Shown one piece after another: positions 1-9,413 of a stretch of DNA of 64,000 nt; positions within the stretch are counted from its first letter, which is position 1; each line of letters starts with the position of its first letter. A model generated the notes under the pieces. That model made no database searches and was not told the DNA's origin. It worked only from the letters and a program-made list of their open reading frames with translations. Source of the DNA: Stakelama pacifica (GTDB taxonomy: Bacteria > Pseudomonadota > Alphaproteobacteria > Sphingomonadales > Sphingomonadaceae); the NCBI RefSeq assembly GCF_004361835.1, contig NZ_SNWD01000002.1, positions 186,001 through 250,000 of the forward strand. Direction: 5' to 3'. The translations under genes and the position numbers were made by a program.

Positions 1-462
1 CTGATCGGGTTCGACAAAGGTCGCATGGGCGGAGGACAGGCGGTTATTGTCGGTCACCGCCTCCAGCGCGGCGATCAGCGCGGGCGCGGCCTGTGCGGCG
101 CGCAGCAACAGCCGCGGCCCCGGCACGGGGGTGAAGGGAACCGCGATTTGCAGCTTCGGGTAATAATCGCCGCCTGCCCGTTCCCATGCATCGGCCCAGC
201 CATGGTCGAAGACATATTCGCCCTGGCTATGCCCCTTGGCATAAGCAGGCGCGATTGCGGCGGGCCTGCCGTCCGAATCATCGACGATGACCGGCAGCGC
301 CTGCCAGCCGGTGCCCGGCCCGACCGACCCCGATGCTTCGAGCGCGCTTAAAAAAGCATGGGAAAGAAACGGATTCGCGGCTCCGGCACAGGCGTCCCAT
401 TCGGCAGCGGGCACGGAAGCGACGCCGTCGGCGATGCGGGCGGTGATCGATTGAGAATTCAC
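1..462 (-). CDS. DUF482 / GNAT-like acyltransferase, C-terminus outside window
   Basis: This is the first 154 codons of a protein of the DUF482 (COG3146, 'peptidogalycan biosynthesis') family, a FemAB/GNAT-fold group whose substrate is unknown. The visible part carries the family's early block: a DAC followed by NPFLSHAFLSALE, then PAYAKGHSQGEYVFDHGWAD and a YPKLQIAVPFTPVPGPRLL segment. I chose the GTG at 462 because the family begins a few residues before its conserved ITARIADG-like strand; no better ATG lies upstream, although the frame stays open. The gene runs off the left edge, so about 60% of the usual length (roughly 380 residues) is missing from view. Family assignment is from recognisable motifs; the chemistry is not known. 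Confidence 0.8.
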   Translation of the reverse strand, partial: MNSQSITARIADGVASVPAAEWDACAGAANPFLSHAFLSALEASGSVGPGTGWQALPVIVDDSDGRPAAIAPAYAKGHSQGEYVFDHGWADAWERAGGDYYPKLQIAVPFTPVPGPRLLLRAAQAAPALIAALEAVTDNNRLSSAHATFVEPDQ

Positions 463-544
463 CGCCCCTATGTAGGGCGCTGAGGCGTCAGCGAAAAGAC
501 AGCGGCTCGTACAAGGCTATGTTGCGTTGCACCCATGACATGAT

Positions 545-643
545 CGTCATTGCGAGCCCCGAAGGGGCGCGGCAATCCAGATCCCCGCGCTCGAAATTAA
601 CCCTCTCTGGATCGCCGCGTCGCTACGCTCCTCGCGATGCCGA
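545..643. repeat. Dispersed imperfect palindrome (copy 1)
   Basis: The segment opens with CGTCATTGCGAG, contains GCAATCCAG and, after a loop, an inverted partner CTGGATCGCC...CTACGCTCCTCGCGATG. The same organisation with perfect arms recurs at 6106-6187. It sits between the DUF482 gene and the end of mscS, in non-coding DNA. This is a REP-like intergenic element. Copy 1 has drifted, with several mismatches between its arms. It fills most of the 209-bp gap at 463-671; nothing else is seen there. Confidence 0.75.
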
Positions 644-671
644 CATCCGTAGCACATCATGCTTGATCGTA

Positions 672-1994
672 TCAGCCTTTGTCCGCACCCGGCTTTGCCG
701 CTTCGGCCCAGCTCTTCACATGCACGTCGCGCTGCGGGAACGGGATTTCGATGCCGTTATCCTTGAACAGATACCATAGCCGGTTGAGCACGTCGGAGCG
801 GACATTGCCCACCCCGCCTTCGGGATCGTTGATCCATGCCAGAATCTCATGCTCGACCGAGCTGTCGCCATAGGCGGCAAGCCACACATTGGGCTTGGGC
901 GTTTTCAGCACGCGGGGCGAATCCTTCGCCGCCTGAAGCATCAGTTCCTGCGCGAGTTTGAGGTCGCAATCATAGGAAACCCCGACCGGAATCCGCACGC
1001 GGACATTCCGGTCCGAATAGGACCAGTTTTCCACCTCCTGCGTCATCAGATTTTCGTTCGGGATCAGATGTTCTTTCCCGTCGCGGGTAATGACGCTGAC
1101 CGCGCGCACGCCGATCTTGTTCACCCAGCCGAAACTGTCGCCCACCACGATCACGTCGCCCGGTTTGATCGACCGGTCCATCAGCAGGATGATCCCGGCG
1201 ATCAGATTGCCGACCGTCTTTTGCAGACCGAAACCGACCGCTAGGCCAAGCGCGCCCGAAAATACCGCAAAGGTCGTCAGGTCGATTTGCAGGAAATCGA
1301 TGCCGATAAAGAAGGCGACGATCAGCACCGCGATACCGGCGAGTTTCTGGATCAGCAGCTTTTGCGCGGGGTCGAAGCTTTTGGCGCGGGCGATCGAATG
1401 GGCGATCACCCGGTTGGCGAGCCGGACGAGCGCGAACAATATGATCGCCGCAACCGCGATCGTCGCCAGCGACAGCAGCGAATACCGTCGGCTGCCGACC
1501 GAAAACCCGACCGTATCGAGCAAGGCGAGCAGGTTGAACTCGTTCGTCGCATTATGGATCGCGCCCGACAGGACGACGACGAACAGCACCGCAGCAACCA
1601 GCCATGCCAGTTGTCGCGGCAATTGCAGGCCGCGCAAAATGCTGCGCGAACCCAGCGCGACCGCGCCGCCCATGGCAAGGCCGATGATGATCGCCGACAG
1701 TCCGTTCCACACCCAGCCATTGCTGATCAGCGCGAGCAGCAGCGCGACGGTGGCATGGCGCGCAATCTTGCCCATGCGTGGGGCAAGCCCCTCGCCATAG
1801 CCGCCGACGACCTTGCTCCACAGCGCCTCGAGCCGGTCGCCCGAATAGCGATCGACCAGCCAGCCGCACAGCAGCGCGAGCAGGACCAGCGCGAACGCCA
1901 CCGCCGTCTGGACCATGTCGGCGGTTGTCGGACGGGCGATCCCGTTCGACGCGAGCCAGATGGCGATATCGTTCAGCGGTTCGGTCGGCAGCAT
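672..1994 (-). CDS. MscS-family mechanosensitive ion channel
   Basis: The 440-residue product is a small-conductance mechanosensitive channel of the inner membrane that would open on hypo-osmotic shock. Several hydrophobic helices fill the first 230 residues. They are followed by the MscS pore helix TM3 (a Gly/Ala-rich FSGALGLAVGFGLQKTVGN stretch), then the beta domain with RSIKPGDVIVVGD and the conserved HLIPNENLM segment, and a mixed alpha/beta C-terminal cage. It is longer than E. coli MscS (286) because of additional N-terminal helices. The ATG at 1994 is preferred over an upstream in-frame start at 2081, because residues before it are basic, Arg-rich and lie inside metC. It overlaps the metC 3' end by 22 nt and is probably translated from the same message. 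Confidence 0.9.
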   Translation of the reverse strand: MLPTEPLNDIAIWLASNGIARPTTADMVQTAVAFALVLLALLCGWLVDRYSGDRLEALWSKVVGGYGEGLAPRMGKIARHATVALLLALISNGWVWNGLSAIIIGLAMGGAVALGSRSILRGLQLPRQLAWLVAAVLFVVVLSGAIHNATNEFNLLALLDTVGFSVGSRRYSLLSLATIAVAAIILFALVRLANRVIAHSIARAKSFDPAQKLLIQKLAGIAVLIVAFFIGIDFLQIDLTTFAVFSGALGLAVGFGLQKTVGNLIAGIILLMDRSIKPGDVIVVGDSFGWVNKIGVRAVSVITRDGKEHLIPNENLMTQEVENWSYSDRNVRVRIPVGVSYDCDLKLAQELMLQAAKDSPRVLKTPKPNVWLAAYGDSSVEHEILAWINDPEGGVGNVRSDVLNRLWYLFKDNGIEIPFPQRDVHVKSWAEAAKPGADKG

Positions 1995-3169
1995 CGCAAC
2001 CCCTGTTCCAGATCGGCGATAAGGTCGTCGGGGTCTTCCAGACCAATATGCAGCCGCACCGCAGGCCCTTGCGCCTTCCACGGCACGACCTTGCGAAGCT
2101 TGTCGGGATCGATGGGAATGGCGAGGCTTTCAAACCCGCCCCAGCTGAACCCGATGCCGAACAGCCTGAGCGAATCGATCATCGCCGCGCGCTGATCGTC
2201 GCTGCAATCGTTCAGCACGATGCTGAACAGCCCCGAAGCGCCCGCAAAGTCGCGATGAAAAAATTCGCTGCCCGGGCAGTCGTCGAGTGCCGGGTGCAGG
2301 ACGCGCGCCACTTCCGGCTGTTCCTTCAGCCATTTGGCGATGCGCAGCGCGCTCTCTCCATGCTGCTTCAGTCGCACGCCCATGGTGCGCAATCCGCGCG
2401 AGCCGAGCCATGCATCGTCCGGCCCCACGGTCTGGCCAAGCTGGAAGCTGGTCGAGCGCAACTGATGCCAATGCTCCTTCGTCGTCGTCACCGATCCGAG
2501 CATCACGTCGGAATGGCCGACGATATATTTGGTGCAGGCAAGGATAGAGAAATCCACGCCCCTTGCGATCGCGGGAAACAGCAACGGCGTCGCCCAGGTA
2601 TTGTCGAGCAGCGTCACCAGCCCGCGCTCCTTTGCCACCGCGACGATCGCCGGAATATCCTGCACCTCGAAGGTCAGGCTTCCGGGGCTTTCGAGGAAGA
2701 TGGCGCGCGTATTCTCTCCGATCAGCTCTGCGATTCCCGCGCCGATCATCGGATCGTACACTCGCGTGGTGATGCCGAACCGCTTCAGCATCCCATTGGC
2801 GAAAGACGTGGTCGGTTCATAGGCGCTGTCAGGCAGCAGCAATTCGTCACCCGGCGACAATACCGACAGCAGGGCCGCCGAAATCGCCGCAACGCCGCTG
2901 GGATAGAGGAAGGTCGCCTCCGCCCCCGGCTCCATTTCGGTCAGCGCGTCGGCGAGCGCCCATTGCGTCGGCGTGCCGCGCCGCCCGTAAAACAGGCGGT
3001 GATGCGTGTCGCGCGTCGCATTGGCGCGCATATCGGCGATGCTGTCATACAGGATGGTCGAGGCACGCCAGACCGGCGGGTTGACGATCCCTCGTGTCCA
3101 TTCCTTGCGCCGGCCCGCCGTGACCAGCCGGGTGCCCTGTCCGATGTCGCTGTCGCCCGTATCGCTCAC
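1973..3169 (-). CDS. metC: Cystathionine beta-lyase (PLP enzyme)
   Basis: A 398-residue member of the Cys/Met metabolism PLP family. It should cleave cystathionine to homocysteine, pyruvate and ammonia in the cytoplasm for methionine synthesis. The PLP lysine is K214 in ACTKYIVGHSD, with the cofactor-binding LLDNTW aspartate at 189; YGRRGTPT and LYPSGVAAI are further family blocks. The start is a GTG whose GTGA overlaps the sseA stop, so translation is coupled. The preference for beta-lyase over gamma-synthase/lyase rests on overall resemblance to alphaproteobacterial MetC; a related gamma-lyase is possible. The operon order sseA-metC-mscS puts two sulfur enzymes together. Confidence 0.88.
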   Translation of the reverse strand: MSDTGDSDIGQGTRLVTAGRRKEWTRGIVNPPVWRASTILYDSIADMRANATRDTHHRLFYGRRGTPTQWALADALTEMEPGAEATFLYPSGVAAISAALLSVLSPGDELLLPDSAYEPTTSFANGMLKRFGITTRVYDPMIGAGIAELIGENTRAIFLESPGSLTFEVQDIPAIVAVAKERGLVTLLDNTWATPLLFPAIARGVDFSILACTKYIVGHSDVMLGSVTTTKEHWHQLRSTSFQLGQTVGPDDAWLGSRGLRTMGVRLKQHGESALRIAKWLKEQPEVARVLHPALDDCPGSEFFHRDFAGASGLFSIVLNDCSDDQRAAMIDSLRLFGIGFSWGGFESLAIPIDPDKLRKVVPWKAQGPAVRLHIGLEDPDDLIADLEQGLRCCRPNR

Positions 3170-4020
3170 GCTTTACCCAATTCCTTTGGTCCCAGTTCCT
3201 TCGGCGCGGTCGGTTCCGCGCCCCATTCGCTCCAGCTACCATCATATAGCGCCGCTTGTCGCCCAAGCAGATGCAGCCCGAATGTCAGCACTGCGGCGGT
3301 GACGCCCGATCCGCAGGTGGTCACGATCGGCCGGTCGATATCGACCCCCGCCGCTTCGATCGCCGCCGCCAGTTCCTTGCCCCGCTTCCATGTGCCGTCG
3401 CTGTGGAACAGGCCGGGATAATAGAGGTTACGCGACCCCGGAATATGCCCCGGTTCGACGCCGGGGCGGCTTTCGGGCTCGCTGCCGGCAAAGCGCGCGG
3501 GCGAGCGGGCATCGACGACCTGCTCCGCACCGCTGTCGAGATTGGCCTTCATCGCGGCAAGATCGCGCACGCCCGATCGATCCGACCGGGTTGCGAAATC
3601 GCCCGGATCATAGGGCAAATTCCCGGTTTCGAGCTGCCGCCCCTCGGCCTGCCACCGCGCTATACCGCCATCGAGGATCGCGACCTGCTCCGCACCGAAC
3701 ACGCGCAGCATCCACCATCCGCGCGCCGCGCTGTGCAGTGGTGATCCGTCATACAGCACCACCCGGTCGCCGCTATCGATGCCAAGCGCGCGCATATGGT
3801 CCGCGAACGCTTCGTCCTGCGGCAGCATCATCGGCAGGCCTGCATCGGGATCGGCGATTGCCGCAAGGGTCATGAAGCGCGCGCCCGGAATATGCCCGTC
3901 CGCGAATTCGGCGCGCGCGTCGCGGCCCATTTCTGGCAGGAACAGACTGGCGTCGAGGATTTTAAGATCCCCCGCACCGCCATTTTCGGCAAGCCATTGA
4001 GTCGAAACCAGCGCTTCCAT
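3166..4020 (-). CDS. sseA: 3-mercaptopyruvate/thiosulfate sulfurtransferase
   Basis: A 284-residue two-domain rhodanese that transfers sulfane sulfur from 3-mercaptopyruvate to an acceptor. The N-terminal domain (about 1-135) is the inactive rhodanese fold. The C-terminal domain carries the catalytic loop TTCGSGVTAA with the persulfide cysteine at about residue 236. The CGSGVT type of loop is typical of mercaptopyruvate rather than thiosulfate enzymes. I chose the ATG at 4020 because AGGGGG lies 7-8 nt upstream, whereas an in-frame ATG at 4047 has no comparable site. It is the first gene of the sseA-metC-mscS operon and overlaps metC by GTGA. Confidence 0.9.
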   Translation of the reverse strand: MEALVSTQWLAENGGAGDLKILDASLFLPEMGRDARAEFADGHIPGARFMTLAAIADPDAGLPMMLPQDEAFADHMRALGIDSGDRVVLYDGSPLHSAARGWWMLRVFGAEQVAILDGGIARWQAEGRQLETGNLPYDPGDFATRSDRSGVRDLAAMKANLDSGAEQVVDARSPARFAGSEPESRPGVEPGHIPGSRNLYYPGLFHSDGTWKRGKELAAAIEAAGVDIDRPIVTTCGSGVTAAVLTFGLHLLGRQAALYDGSWSEWGAEPTAPKELGPKELGKA

Positions 4021-4059
4021 GATCGAACCCCCTGCACTGCGCATCATCGCGTTCCTGTT

Positions 4060-5607
4060 CTAGGTCGGCTCACCGCCCGCGTCGAGCCGGTCGAGAAAGG
4101 CGCGCGCACTCGCCCGGAGCGAACGCTTCACGTCCGCATCCATTTTCTCCCAGCTCCGATAGGGCATGGCGAGACGGCGATTATCGCCCAGCCGATCCTG
4201 ATTGCGCGCCAGAAAATCCCAATAGAGCGCGTTGAACGGGCACGCATCCGCGCCCGTCCGCTGCTTCACATCATAGCGGCAGGCCTCGCAATAATCGCTC
4301 ATCCGGTCGATATAGCTGCCCGACGAGGCATAGGGTTTGGACGCCAGCAGCCCGCCATCGCCAAACTGACTCATCCCCAGCGTGTTGGGCAGTTCGACCC
4401 ATTCATAGGCATCGGCGTAGATTTCGAGGTACCAGCGATGCACCTGCGCCGGATCGGCACCGATCAGCAGCGCGAAGTTGCCGGTAATCATCAGCCGCTG
4501 GATATGATGGGCATAGCCATGGTCGAGCGTCTGACCGATCGATTGCGCCAGACAATGCATGTCGGTCTCACCGGTCCAGTAGAAAGCGGGCAGGTCGCGC
4601 GTCGCGTTCAGGAAGTTGCGGTCGCCATAGTCCGGCCCTTCGCGCCAATAGATGCCGCGCACATATTCGCGCCATCCGATAATCTGGCGGATAAACCCTT
4701 CGGCAGCGTTCAGCGGCACCTTGCCCTGCGCATATCGCTCCGCGACATCGCGGCACAGATCGAGCGGATCGAGCAGCCCGGAATTGAGATAGGGCGACAG
4801 CAGGGAGTGCCAGAGGAACGGCTCGCCCGTCAGCATCGCGTCCTGATAATCGCCGAAACAGGGCAGCGCATGGTCTAGGAAATTGCGCTTCTGCCGCATC
4901 GCTTCTTCATGGCTGACCGCGAAGTGGAAATGGTCGAGGCTGCCCGGATGATCGGCAAAACGCGCCGCGACCAGATCAAGCACCTCGCGGGTGATATCGT
5001 CGGGCTGGAACCGGATCGGGCGCGGCATGTCGAGCGTGCCCGATGGCGGGGCTTTCCGGTTCTGCTTGTCGTAATTCCATTCGCCGCCTGCCGGTTTGTC
5101 CCCGTCCATCAACAGGCCGGTCTTGCGCCGCATCTCGCGATAGAAAAATTCCATGCGGAGCTGTTTGCGCCCTTCCGCCCACTCATCGAACTCGGCATGG
5201 CTGGCGAGGAAGCGCGTGTCGGGGCGAATATCGACCTCCGCCTCGAACCGGGTGTCCCACGCCCCGAGCATCGCAGCCACGCGCCATTCGCCCGCTTCGG
5301 TGACGATGATCCGGTCGGGCGAATGCCGCTCCACCGCGCGCGCGACTTCACCGGTAAAGCTGCCCGAATTATCGGGGTCGTCGAGCCGGATATAGTCCAC
5401 CCGCCAGCCCAGATCGCGCAGACGATCGGCATGATGGCGCATGGCGGAGAGGACATAAGCGAGCTTCGCCTTGTGATGGCGGACATAGCCCGTCTCTTCG
5501 GCGACCTCCATCATCAGCACGACCGTATCGGCAGGATCGGCATCGCTGAGCGAAGATATATCGGGGCTGAGCTGATCGCCCAGAATCGGGATGAGGGTGC
5601 CGACCAT
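4060..5607 (-). CDS. Fe-S bacterial cryptochrome/photolyase (PhrB/(6-4) type)
   Basis: The 515-residue product belongs to the 'deoxyribodipyrimidine photolyase-related' FeS-BCP group, of which Agrobacterium PhrB, a (6-4) photolyase, is the model. It starts with a Rossmann half ([11 protein letters not shown], typical for the group) and continues into an all-helical FAD domain with [11 protein letters not shown] and [14 protein letters not shown]. Four cysteines match the 4Fe-4S ligands: one in DMHCLAQ, two in DYCEACRYD and one in ADACPFN. Start ATG at 5607 has AAGGGA 4-5 nt upstream; an in-frame ATG at 5628 adds only seven residues. It would repair UV photoproducts using blue light. It is divergent from queF with 38 bp between the starts. 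Confidence 0.9.
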   Translation of the reverse strand: MVGTLIPILGDQLSPDISSLSDADPADTVVLMMEVAEETGYVRHHKAKLAYVLSAMRHHADRLRDLGWRVDYIRLDDPDNSGSFTGEVARAVERHSPDRIIVTEAGEWRVAAMLGAWDTRFEAEVDIRPDTRFLASHAEFDEWAEGRKQLRMEFFYREMRRKTGLLMDGDKPAGGEWNYDKQNRKAPPSGTLDMPRPIRFQPDDITREVLDLVAARFADHPGSLDHFHFAVSHEEAMRQKRNFLDHALPCFGDYQDAMLTGEPFLWHSLLSPYLNSGLLDPLDLCRDVAERYAQGKVPLNAAEGFIRQIIGWREYVRGIYWREGPDYGDRNFLNATRDLPAFYWTGETDMHCLAQSIGQTLDHGYAHHIQRLMITGNFALLIGADPAQVHRWYLEIYADAYEWVELPNTLGMSQFGDGGLLASKPYASSGSYIDRMSDYCEACRYDVKQRTGADACPFNALYWDFLARNQDRLGDNRRLAMPYRSWEKMDADVKRSLRASARAFLDRLDAGGEPT

Positions 5608-5645
5608 TATTCCCTTGCGCGTCCTCAATCCCTACATCGCCGGTC

Positions 5646-6092
5646 ATGACACCAAAGCATCTCGGCCAGACCAGCCCGCTTCCTGCTTCTCCCGAAGCTG
5701 CGGAGCTTGATTATGTTCCCAATCCGCGCCCCGGAAAGCCCTATCTGGTGCGCTTTACCGCACCCGAATTCACCTCGCTCTGCCCGGTGACGGGGCAGCC
5801 CGATTTCGCGCATCTCGTCATCGATTATGCGCCGAATGAGAGCATCGTCGAATCGAAATCGCTCAAGCTCTTCCTCGGCGCGTTCCGCAACCATGCGGCG
5901 TTTCATGAGGATTGCACCGTCGGCATCGGCGAACGGCTATTCACCGAAATGGCTCCGCACTGGCTGCGCATCGGCGGATATTGGTATCCGCGCGGTGGCA
6001 TTCCGATCGACGTGTTCTGGCAGTCCGGCCCGCCGCCCGCCGGCATGTGGCTGCCCGATCAGGACGTGCCCGGCTATCGCGGGCGCGGCTGA
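5646..6092 (+). CDS. queF: NADPH-dependent 7-cyano-7-deazaguanine reductase
   Basis: A 148-residue unimodular QueF, which reduces preQ0 to preQ1 in queuosine tRNA modification. The catalytic cysteine is C46 in [11 protein letters not shown], with D53 as the proton donor. The QueF signature ESKSLKLFL (about 69-77), which binds NADPH, is intact. The length matches the short Bacillus-type enzyme rather than the bimodular E. coli type. It stands alone here, divergent from the photolyase, and is followed directly by the palindromic repeat at 6106, which may serve as its transcriptional end. Confidence 0.95.
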   Translation: MTPKHLGQTSPLPASPEAAELDYVPNPRPGKPYLVRFTAPEFTSLCPVTGQPDFAHLVIDYAPNESIVESKSLKLFLGAFRNHAAFHEDCTVGIGERLFTEMAPHWLRIGGYWYPRGGIPIDVFWQSGPPPAGMWLPDQDVPGYRGRG

Positions 6093-6105
6093 GCATCGTG
6101 CTCCC

Positions 6106-6187
6106 CGTCATTGCGAGGGCAGCAGGGCCGAAGCAATCCAGCTACGCGCAACGGGCACTGGATTGCTTCGCTACGCTCGCAATGACG
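6106..6187. repeat. Dispersed palindromic repeat (copy 2, perfect arms)
   Basis: The ends CGTCATTGCGAG and CTCGCAATGACG are perfect 12-nt inverted repeats. Inside them AAGCAATCCAG pairs perfectly with CTGGATTGCTT, so the whole 82 nt can fold into one long hairpin. It lies in the 103-bp gap between the convergent genes queF and the OPT transporter, and could act as a bidirectional transcription stop. Same family as 545-643. Confidence 0.85.
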
Positions 6188-6195
6188 GGTAATGG

Positions 6196-8211
6196 TTATT
6201 CCACCGTCACCAGCCGCCTTGTGCGCCGATACAGCAACGTCATCAGCGCGACGAACAGTACCACGCCGATGACCAGCGCCACACCTTCAAAACCGGGTCC
6301 GGCGAGCGACAGCACATCGCCGCTTCCTGCCCCGGCAACGATCCCTGCAAACACCACGCCCCACAGGCTTTCGCCGACGATCATGCCGGTTGCGGTGAGG
6401 ACGCCCATCCGTTCGGCAAATTCCGGGTCCTTCCGCTTTGCCGCCCAGCGGTCGTAGAACCAGCCGATCAGCGCGCCCGCCGATACCGGCAGCATCAGCG
6501 ACATGGGCAGATAGACACCGATCCCGACCGCGAGCGGGGGAAGCCGCATCCGCCCCAATGCGCCGAGCACTTCGTCGAGTATCACGAAGATCACGCCGGC
6601 AACCGCGCCCCAGCCGATCATCGCCCAGTTAAGGTCGCCGCCCAGCACGCCCTTTGCCAGCGCAGAGATCAGCGCCGCCTGCGGTGCGGGAAGCGCGTTC
6701 GGGCCTGCCCCCGGTGCGCCCGCAAATCCGAACGCGCTGTTGAGCAGGTCGAGCACCGGCGGAATGATCAGCGACCCGAAGACTACGCCGATGACCAGCG
6801 CCACCTGCTGCTTCCACGGCGTCGCGCCGACGAGTTGCCCGGTCTTCAGATCCTGAAGATTGTCGTTCGAAATCGTCGCCACGCCGAACACGACGCCGGT
6901 CACGATCAGCGCATAGGCGACCAGCGCCGCCACCGTATCGGGGGACGAATCGCGCCCGAACAGTCCGGCGAGCATCAGCGCGGCGGCGACCACCGACAGG
7001 ATACCGATCCCCGAAACCGGCGAATTGGATGCGCCGATCAACCCCGCCATATAGCCGGTAACCGCCGCAATCAGCAGGCCGATGACCGCAACGAACACGA
7101 CCGCACCCGACACCAGCAGTGCCTCCGACCCGGCAAGCGGCCCCGATGCGATGACGCTGTAGAGCAGCCACCCGATCGCAATCAGCATCACGACCGACCC
7201 TGCCCCGACGATCGCGATGGGCAGGTCGCGCTCCTCGACCGCCAATGCTTCGCCCGCATGGCGCGCGCGGCTCGCCGCCATGGCGGAGCGCACCCCGCCG
7301 ATCACCGGCCCTGCGATCCGCAGCAGCGTCCAGATCGCCGCCACGCCGATCACGCCCGCACCAAAGAAACGGATATCATCACCCAATATCTGCCCCGCCC
7401 ATGCCTCCGGCCCGCCGGGAAGCGGGTTTTGCGTGGTGAGGATGGGAAGCAGGATGCCCGAAGAGACGATCACGCCGACGAACATGGCAAGCCCGACCGA
7501 TATGCCGACCAGATGCCCGACACCCATCAGCGCGAAGGACAGCGTGAATCCGCCGCCGGTCGCACCGCTGCCGACGCGAAACCAGCGCGTCGCCTCACCC
7601 GCGACCAGCCGCGTCTGGGTGAGTACGGCAAAGCCCGCGCTCGCGATCGAATTCCACAGCAGCACTGACAGCCCCTTGCTGCTTTCCGCCGCACCTTCAC
7701 GCGATTGCGACCCGACTTTCAGCACTTCGGCCGCTGCCTTGCCCTCCGGGTACGGAAGGTCGCTATCGACCACCAGCGCGCGGCGCAGCGGCACTGAGAA
7801 TAGCACCCCCAATATCCCGCCCGTTCCGGTGATCGCTGCCGTCGTCCAATAGGGAAAGCCCTGCCACCAGCCGATCATCACCAGTCCCGGCAGGACGAAA
7901 ATGATCGCGGCCAGCGTTCCGGCAGCACTTGCCACCGTCTGGACGATATTGTTTTCCCAGATCGTCGAATCCTTGAACCCGCGCAGGATTGCCATGGAAA
8001 TGACAGCGGCGGGGATTGATGTTGCGAAGGTCAGCCCGACCTTCAGCCCCAGATAGACATTGGCGGCGGTGAACAGCAGCGTGATGAGCCCGCCCAGCAA
8101 TATCGCGCGAAGCGTCAGCTCCGCCGGGGATCGTTCGGCGACGCCGCCGCGCTTCTCATCGTTCAAGGCTCTATCCTGGCTGTCATGGTTTTCGATGCGC
8201 CCTGATGACAT
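6196..8211 (-). CDS. OPT-family oligopeptide/metal-chelate transporter
   Basis: A 671-residue inner-membrane protein with about 15 hydrophobic helices, of the oligopeptide transporter (OPT/YSL-like) family. Recognisable family blocks are the first-helix region TAANVYLGLKVGLTFATSIP, then PYPEGKAAAEVLKVG, the conserved NDNLQDLKTGQLVGATPWKQQ loop and a GIGVYLPM segment near the C-terminus. Bacterial members of this class are predicted to import peptides or metal-siderophore complexes by proton symport; the substrate here cannot be read from sequence. The first 28 residues are polar. The gene is divergent from dinB with only 38 bp between the starts. Confidence 0.9.
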   Translation of the reverse strand: MSSGRIENHDSQDRALNDEKRGGVAERSPAELTLRAILLGGLITLLFTAANVYLGLKVGLTFATSIPAAVISMAILRGFKDSTIWENNIVQTVASAAGTLAAIIFVLPGLVMIGWWQGFPYWTTAAITGTGGILGVLFSVPLRRALVVDSDLPYPEGKAAAEVLKVGSQSREGAAESSKGLSVLLWNSIASAGFAVLTQTRLVAGEATRWFRVGSGATGGGFTLSFALMGVGHLVGISVGLAMFVGVIVSSGILLPILTTQNPLPGGPEAWAGQILGDDIRFFGAGVIGVAAIWTLLRIAGPVIGGVRSAMAASRARHAGEALAVEERDLPIAIVGAGSVVMLIAIGWLLYSVIASGPLAGSEALLVSGAVVFVAVIGLLIAAVTGYMAGLIGASNSPVSGIGILSVVAAALMLAGLFGRDSSPDTVAALVAYALIVTGVVFGVATISNDNLQDLKTGQLVGATPWKQQVALVIGVVFGSLIIPPVLDLLNSAFGFAGAPGAGPNALPAPQAALISALAKGVLGGDLNWAMIGWGAVAGVIFVILDEVLGALGRMRLPPLAVGIGVYLPMSLMLPVSAGALIGWFYDRWAAKRKDPEFAERMGVLTATGMIVGESLWGVVFAGIVAGAGSGDVLSLAGPGFEGVALVIGVVLFVALMTLLYRRTRRLVTVE

Positions 8212-8249
8212 GTGCAGGCGTTTCGCGCTATGGCGGAAATGTTCTTGCT

Positions 8250-9338
8250 ATGTCCAACCCCGCTCCCTCCGTCCGAAAGATCATCCATGTCGATATGGAT
8301 GCGTTTTTCGCGAGCGTCGAACAGCGCGACAACCCCGATTTGCGCGGGCTTCCCGTCGCCGTCGGCGGGGCGAAGGCGCGCGGGGTGGTGGCGGCTGCCA
8401 GTTACGAGGCGCGGCGCTTCGGGGTGAAGTCGGCGATGCCCTCGGTCACCGCGATTCGCCGCTGCCCCGATCTGATCTTCGTACCGCCCCGGTTCGAGGT
8501 CTATCGTGCAGTGTCGGGGCAGATACGCGAGATTTTCGCTGATTATACCGACCTGATCGAGCCGCTGTCGCTGGATGAGGCCTATCTCGACGTGACTGAG
8601 GACCGGCACGGCCTTGGATCGGCCAGCGCCATTGCCGAAGCGATTCGCGCGCGCATCCGCGAACAGACCGGCCTCACCGCCTCGGCCGGTGTGTCGTATA
8701 ACAAGTTCATCGCGAAACTGGCGTCGGACCAGAACAAGCCCGACGGGATTTGCGTCATCCCGCCGGCGCGCGGTGCCGCATTTGTCGCAACGCTGCCGAT
8801 CCGACGGTTTCACGGCGTGGGGCCGGTGACTGCGGCGAAGATGGAGCGGCTGGGCATTCACACCGGCGCTGACCTTGCCACCAAGAGCCTCGACTTTCTG
8901 ACCGCGCATTTCCGGTCGAGCGCCGAATATCTCTATGGTGCGGCGCGTGGAGAGGATCATCGCCCGGTGCGGCCCGACCGTCCGCGCAAATCGGTGGGTG
9001 CCGAACGTACCTTTGGCGAAGATTTGCGCGATCGCGATTCGCTTCTTGCGGCGCTGGCGCGGGTTGCCGATGCAGCATGGGAGCGGGTCGAGCGGAGCAG
9101 CGCGCGCGGGCGCACGGTGACGCTGAAGGTCCGCTTTGCCGACTTCACCACACGGACACGGGCGATCAGCTTCCCGCATGATGTGGCGGGGCGCGATGCA
9201 TTTCTGGCGACCGGTGAAACGCTGCTCGATCAATTTCTTCCGACCGCGCTCGGCATTCGTCTGCTCGGGCTGACGCTCTCGGGGATCGACCATAGCGACG
9301 CCGAAGCGCAGGCGGCCCAGCCCAGCCTGCCGCTATAG
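8250..9338 (+). CDS. dinB: DNA polymerase IV (Y family)
   Basis: A 362-residue error-prone translesion polymerase. The N-terminal palm has HVDMDAFFASVEQRDNP with metal ligand D15, and the second catalytic block is PLSLDEAYLDVT. A helix-hairpin-helix (GVGPVTAAKMERLGIHTGADL) follows, then the little-finger domain containing SVGAERTFGEDL. The start at 8250 was chosen over 8205 because family members begin just before KIIHVDMD and the longer form would overlap the divergent OPT gene. No clear LexA box was seen upstream. The length is normal for DinB. Confidence 0.94.
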   Translation: MSNPAPSVRKIIHVDMDAFFASVEQRDNPDLRGLPVAVGGAKARGVVAAASYEARRFGVKSAMPSVTAIRRCPDLIFVPPRFEVYRAVSGQIREIFADYTDLIEPLSLDEAYLDVTEDRHGLGSASAIAEAIRARIREQTGLTASAGVSYNKFIAKLASDQNKPDGICVIPPARGAAFVATLPIRRFHGVGPVTAAKMERLGIHTGADLATKSLDFLTAHFRSSAEYLYGAARGEDHRPVRPDRPRKSVGAERTFGEDLRDRDSLLAALARVADAAWERVERSSARGRTVTLKVRFADFTTRTRAISFPHDVAGRDAFLATGETLLDQFLPTALGIRLLGLTLSGIDHSDAEAQAAQPSLPL

Positions 9339-9413
9339 CGCGTGATGGCATGGCCCCCAATCGGGGCACGCCCCACCCCAGCCCCTCCCCTGAAGGGCAA
9401 GGGTTATACCAAG

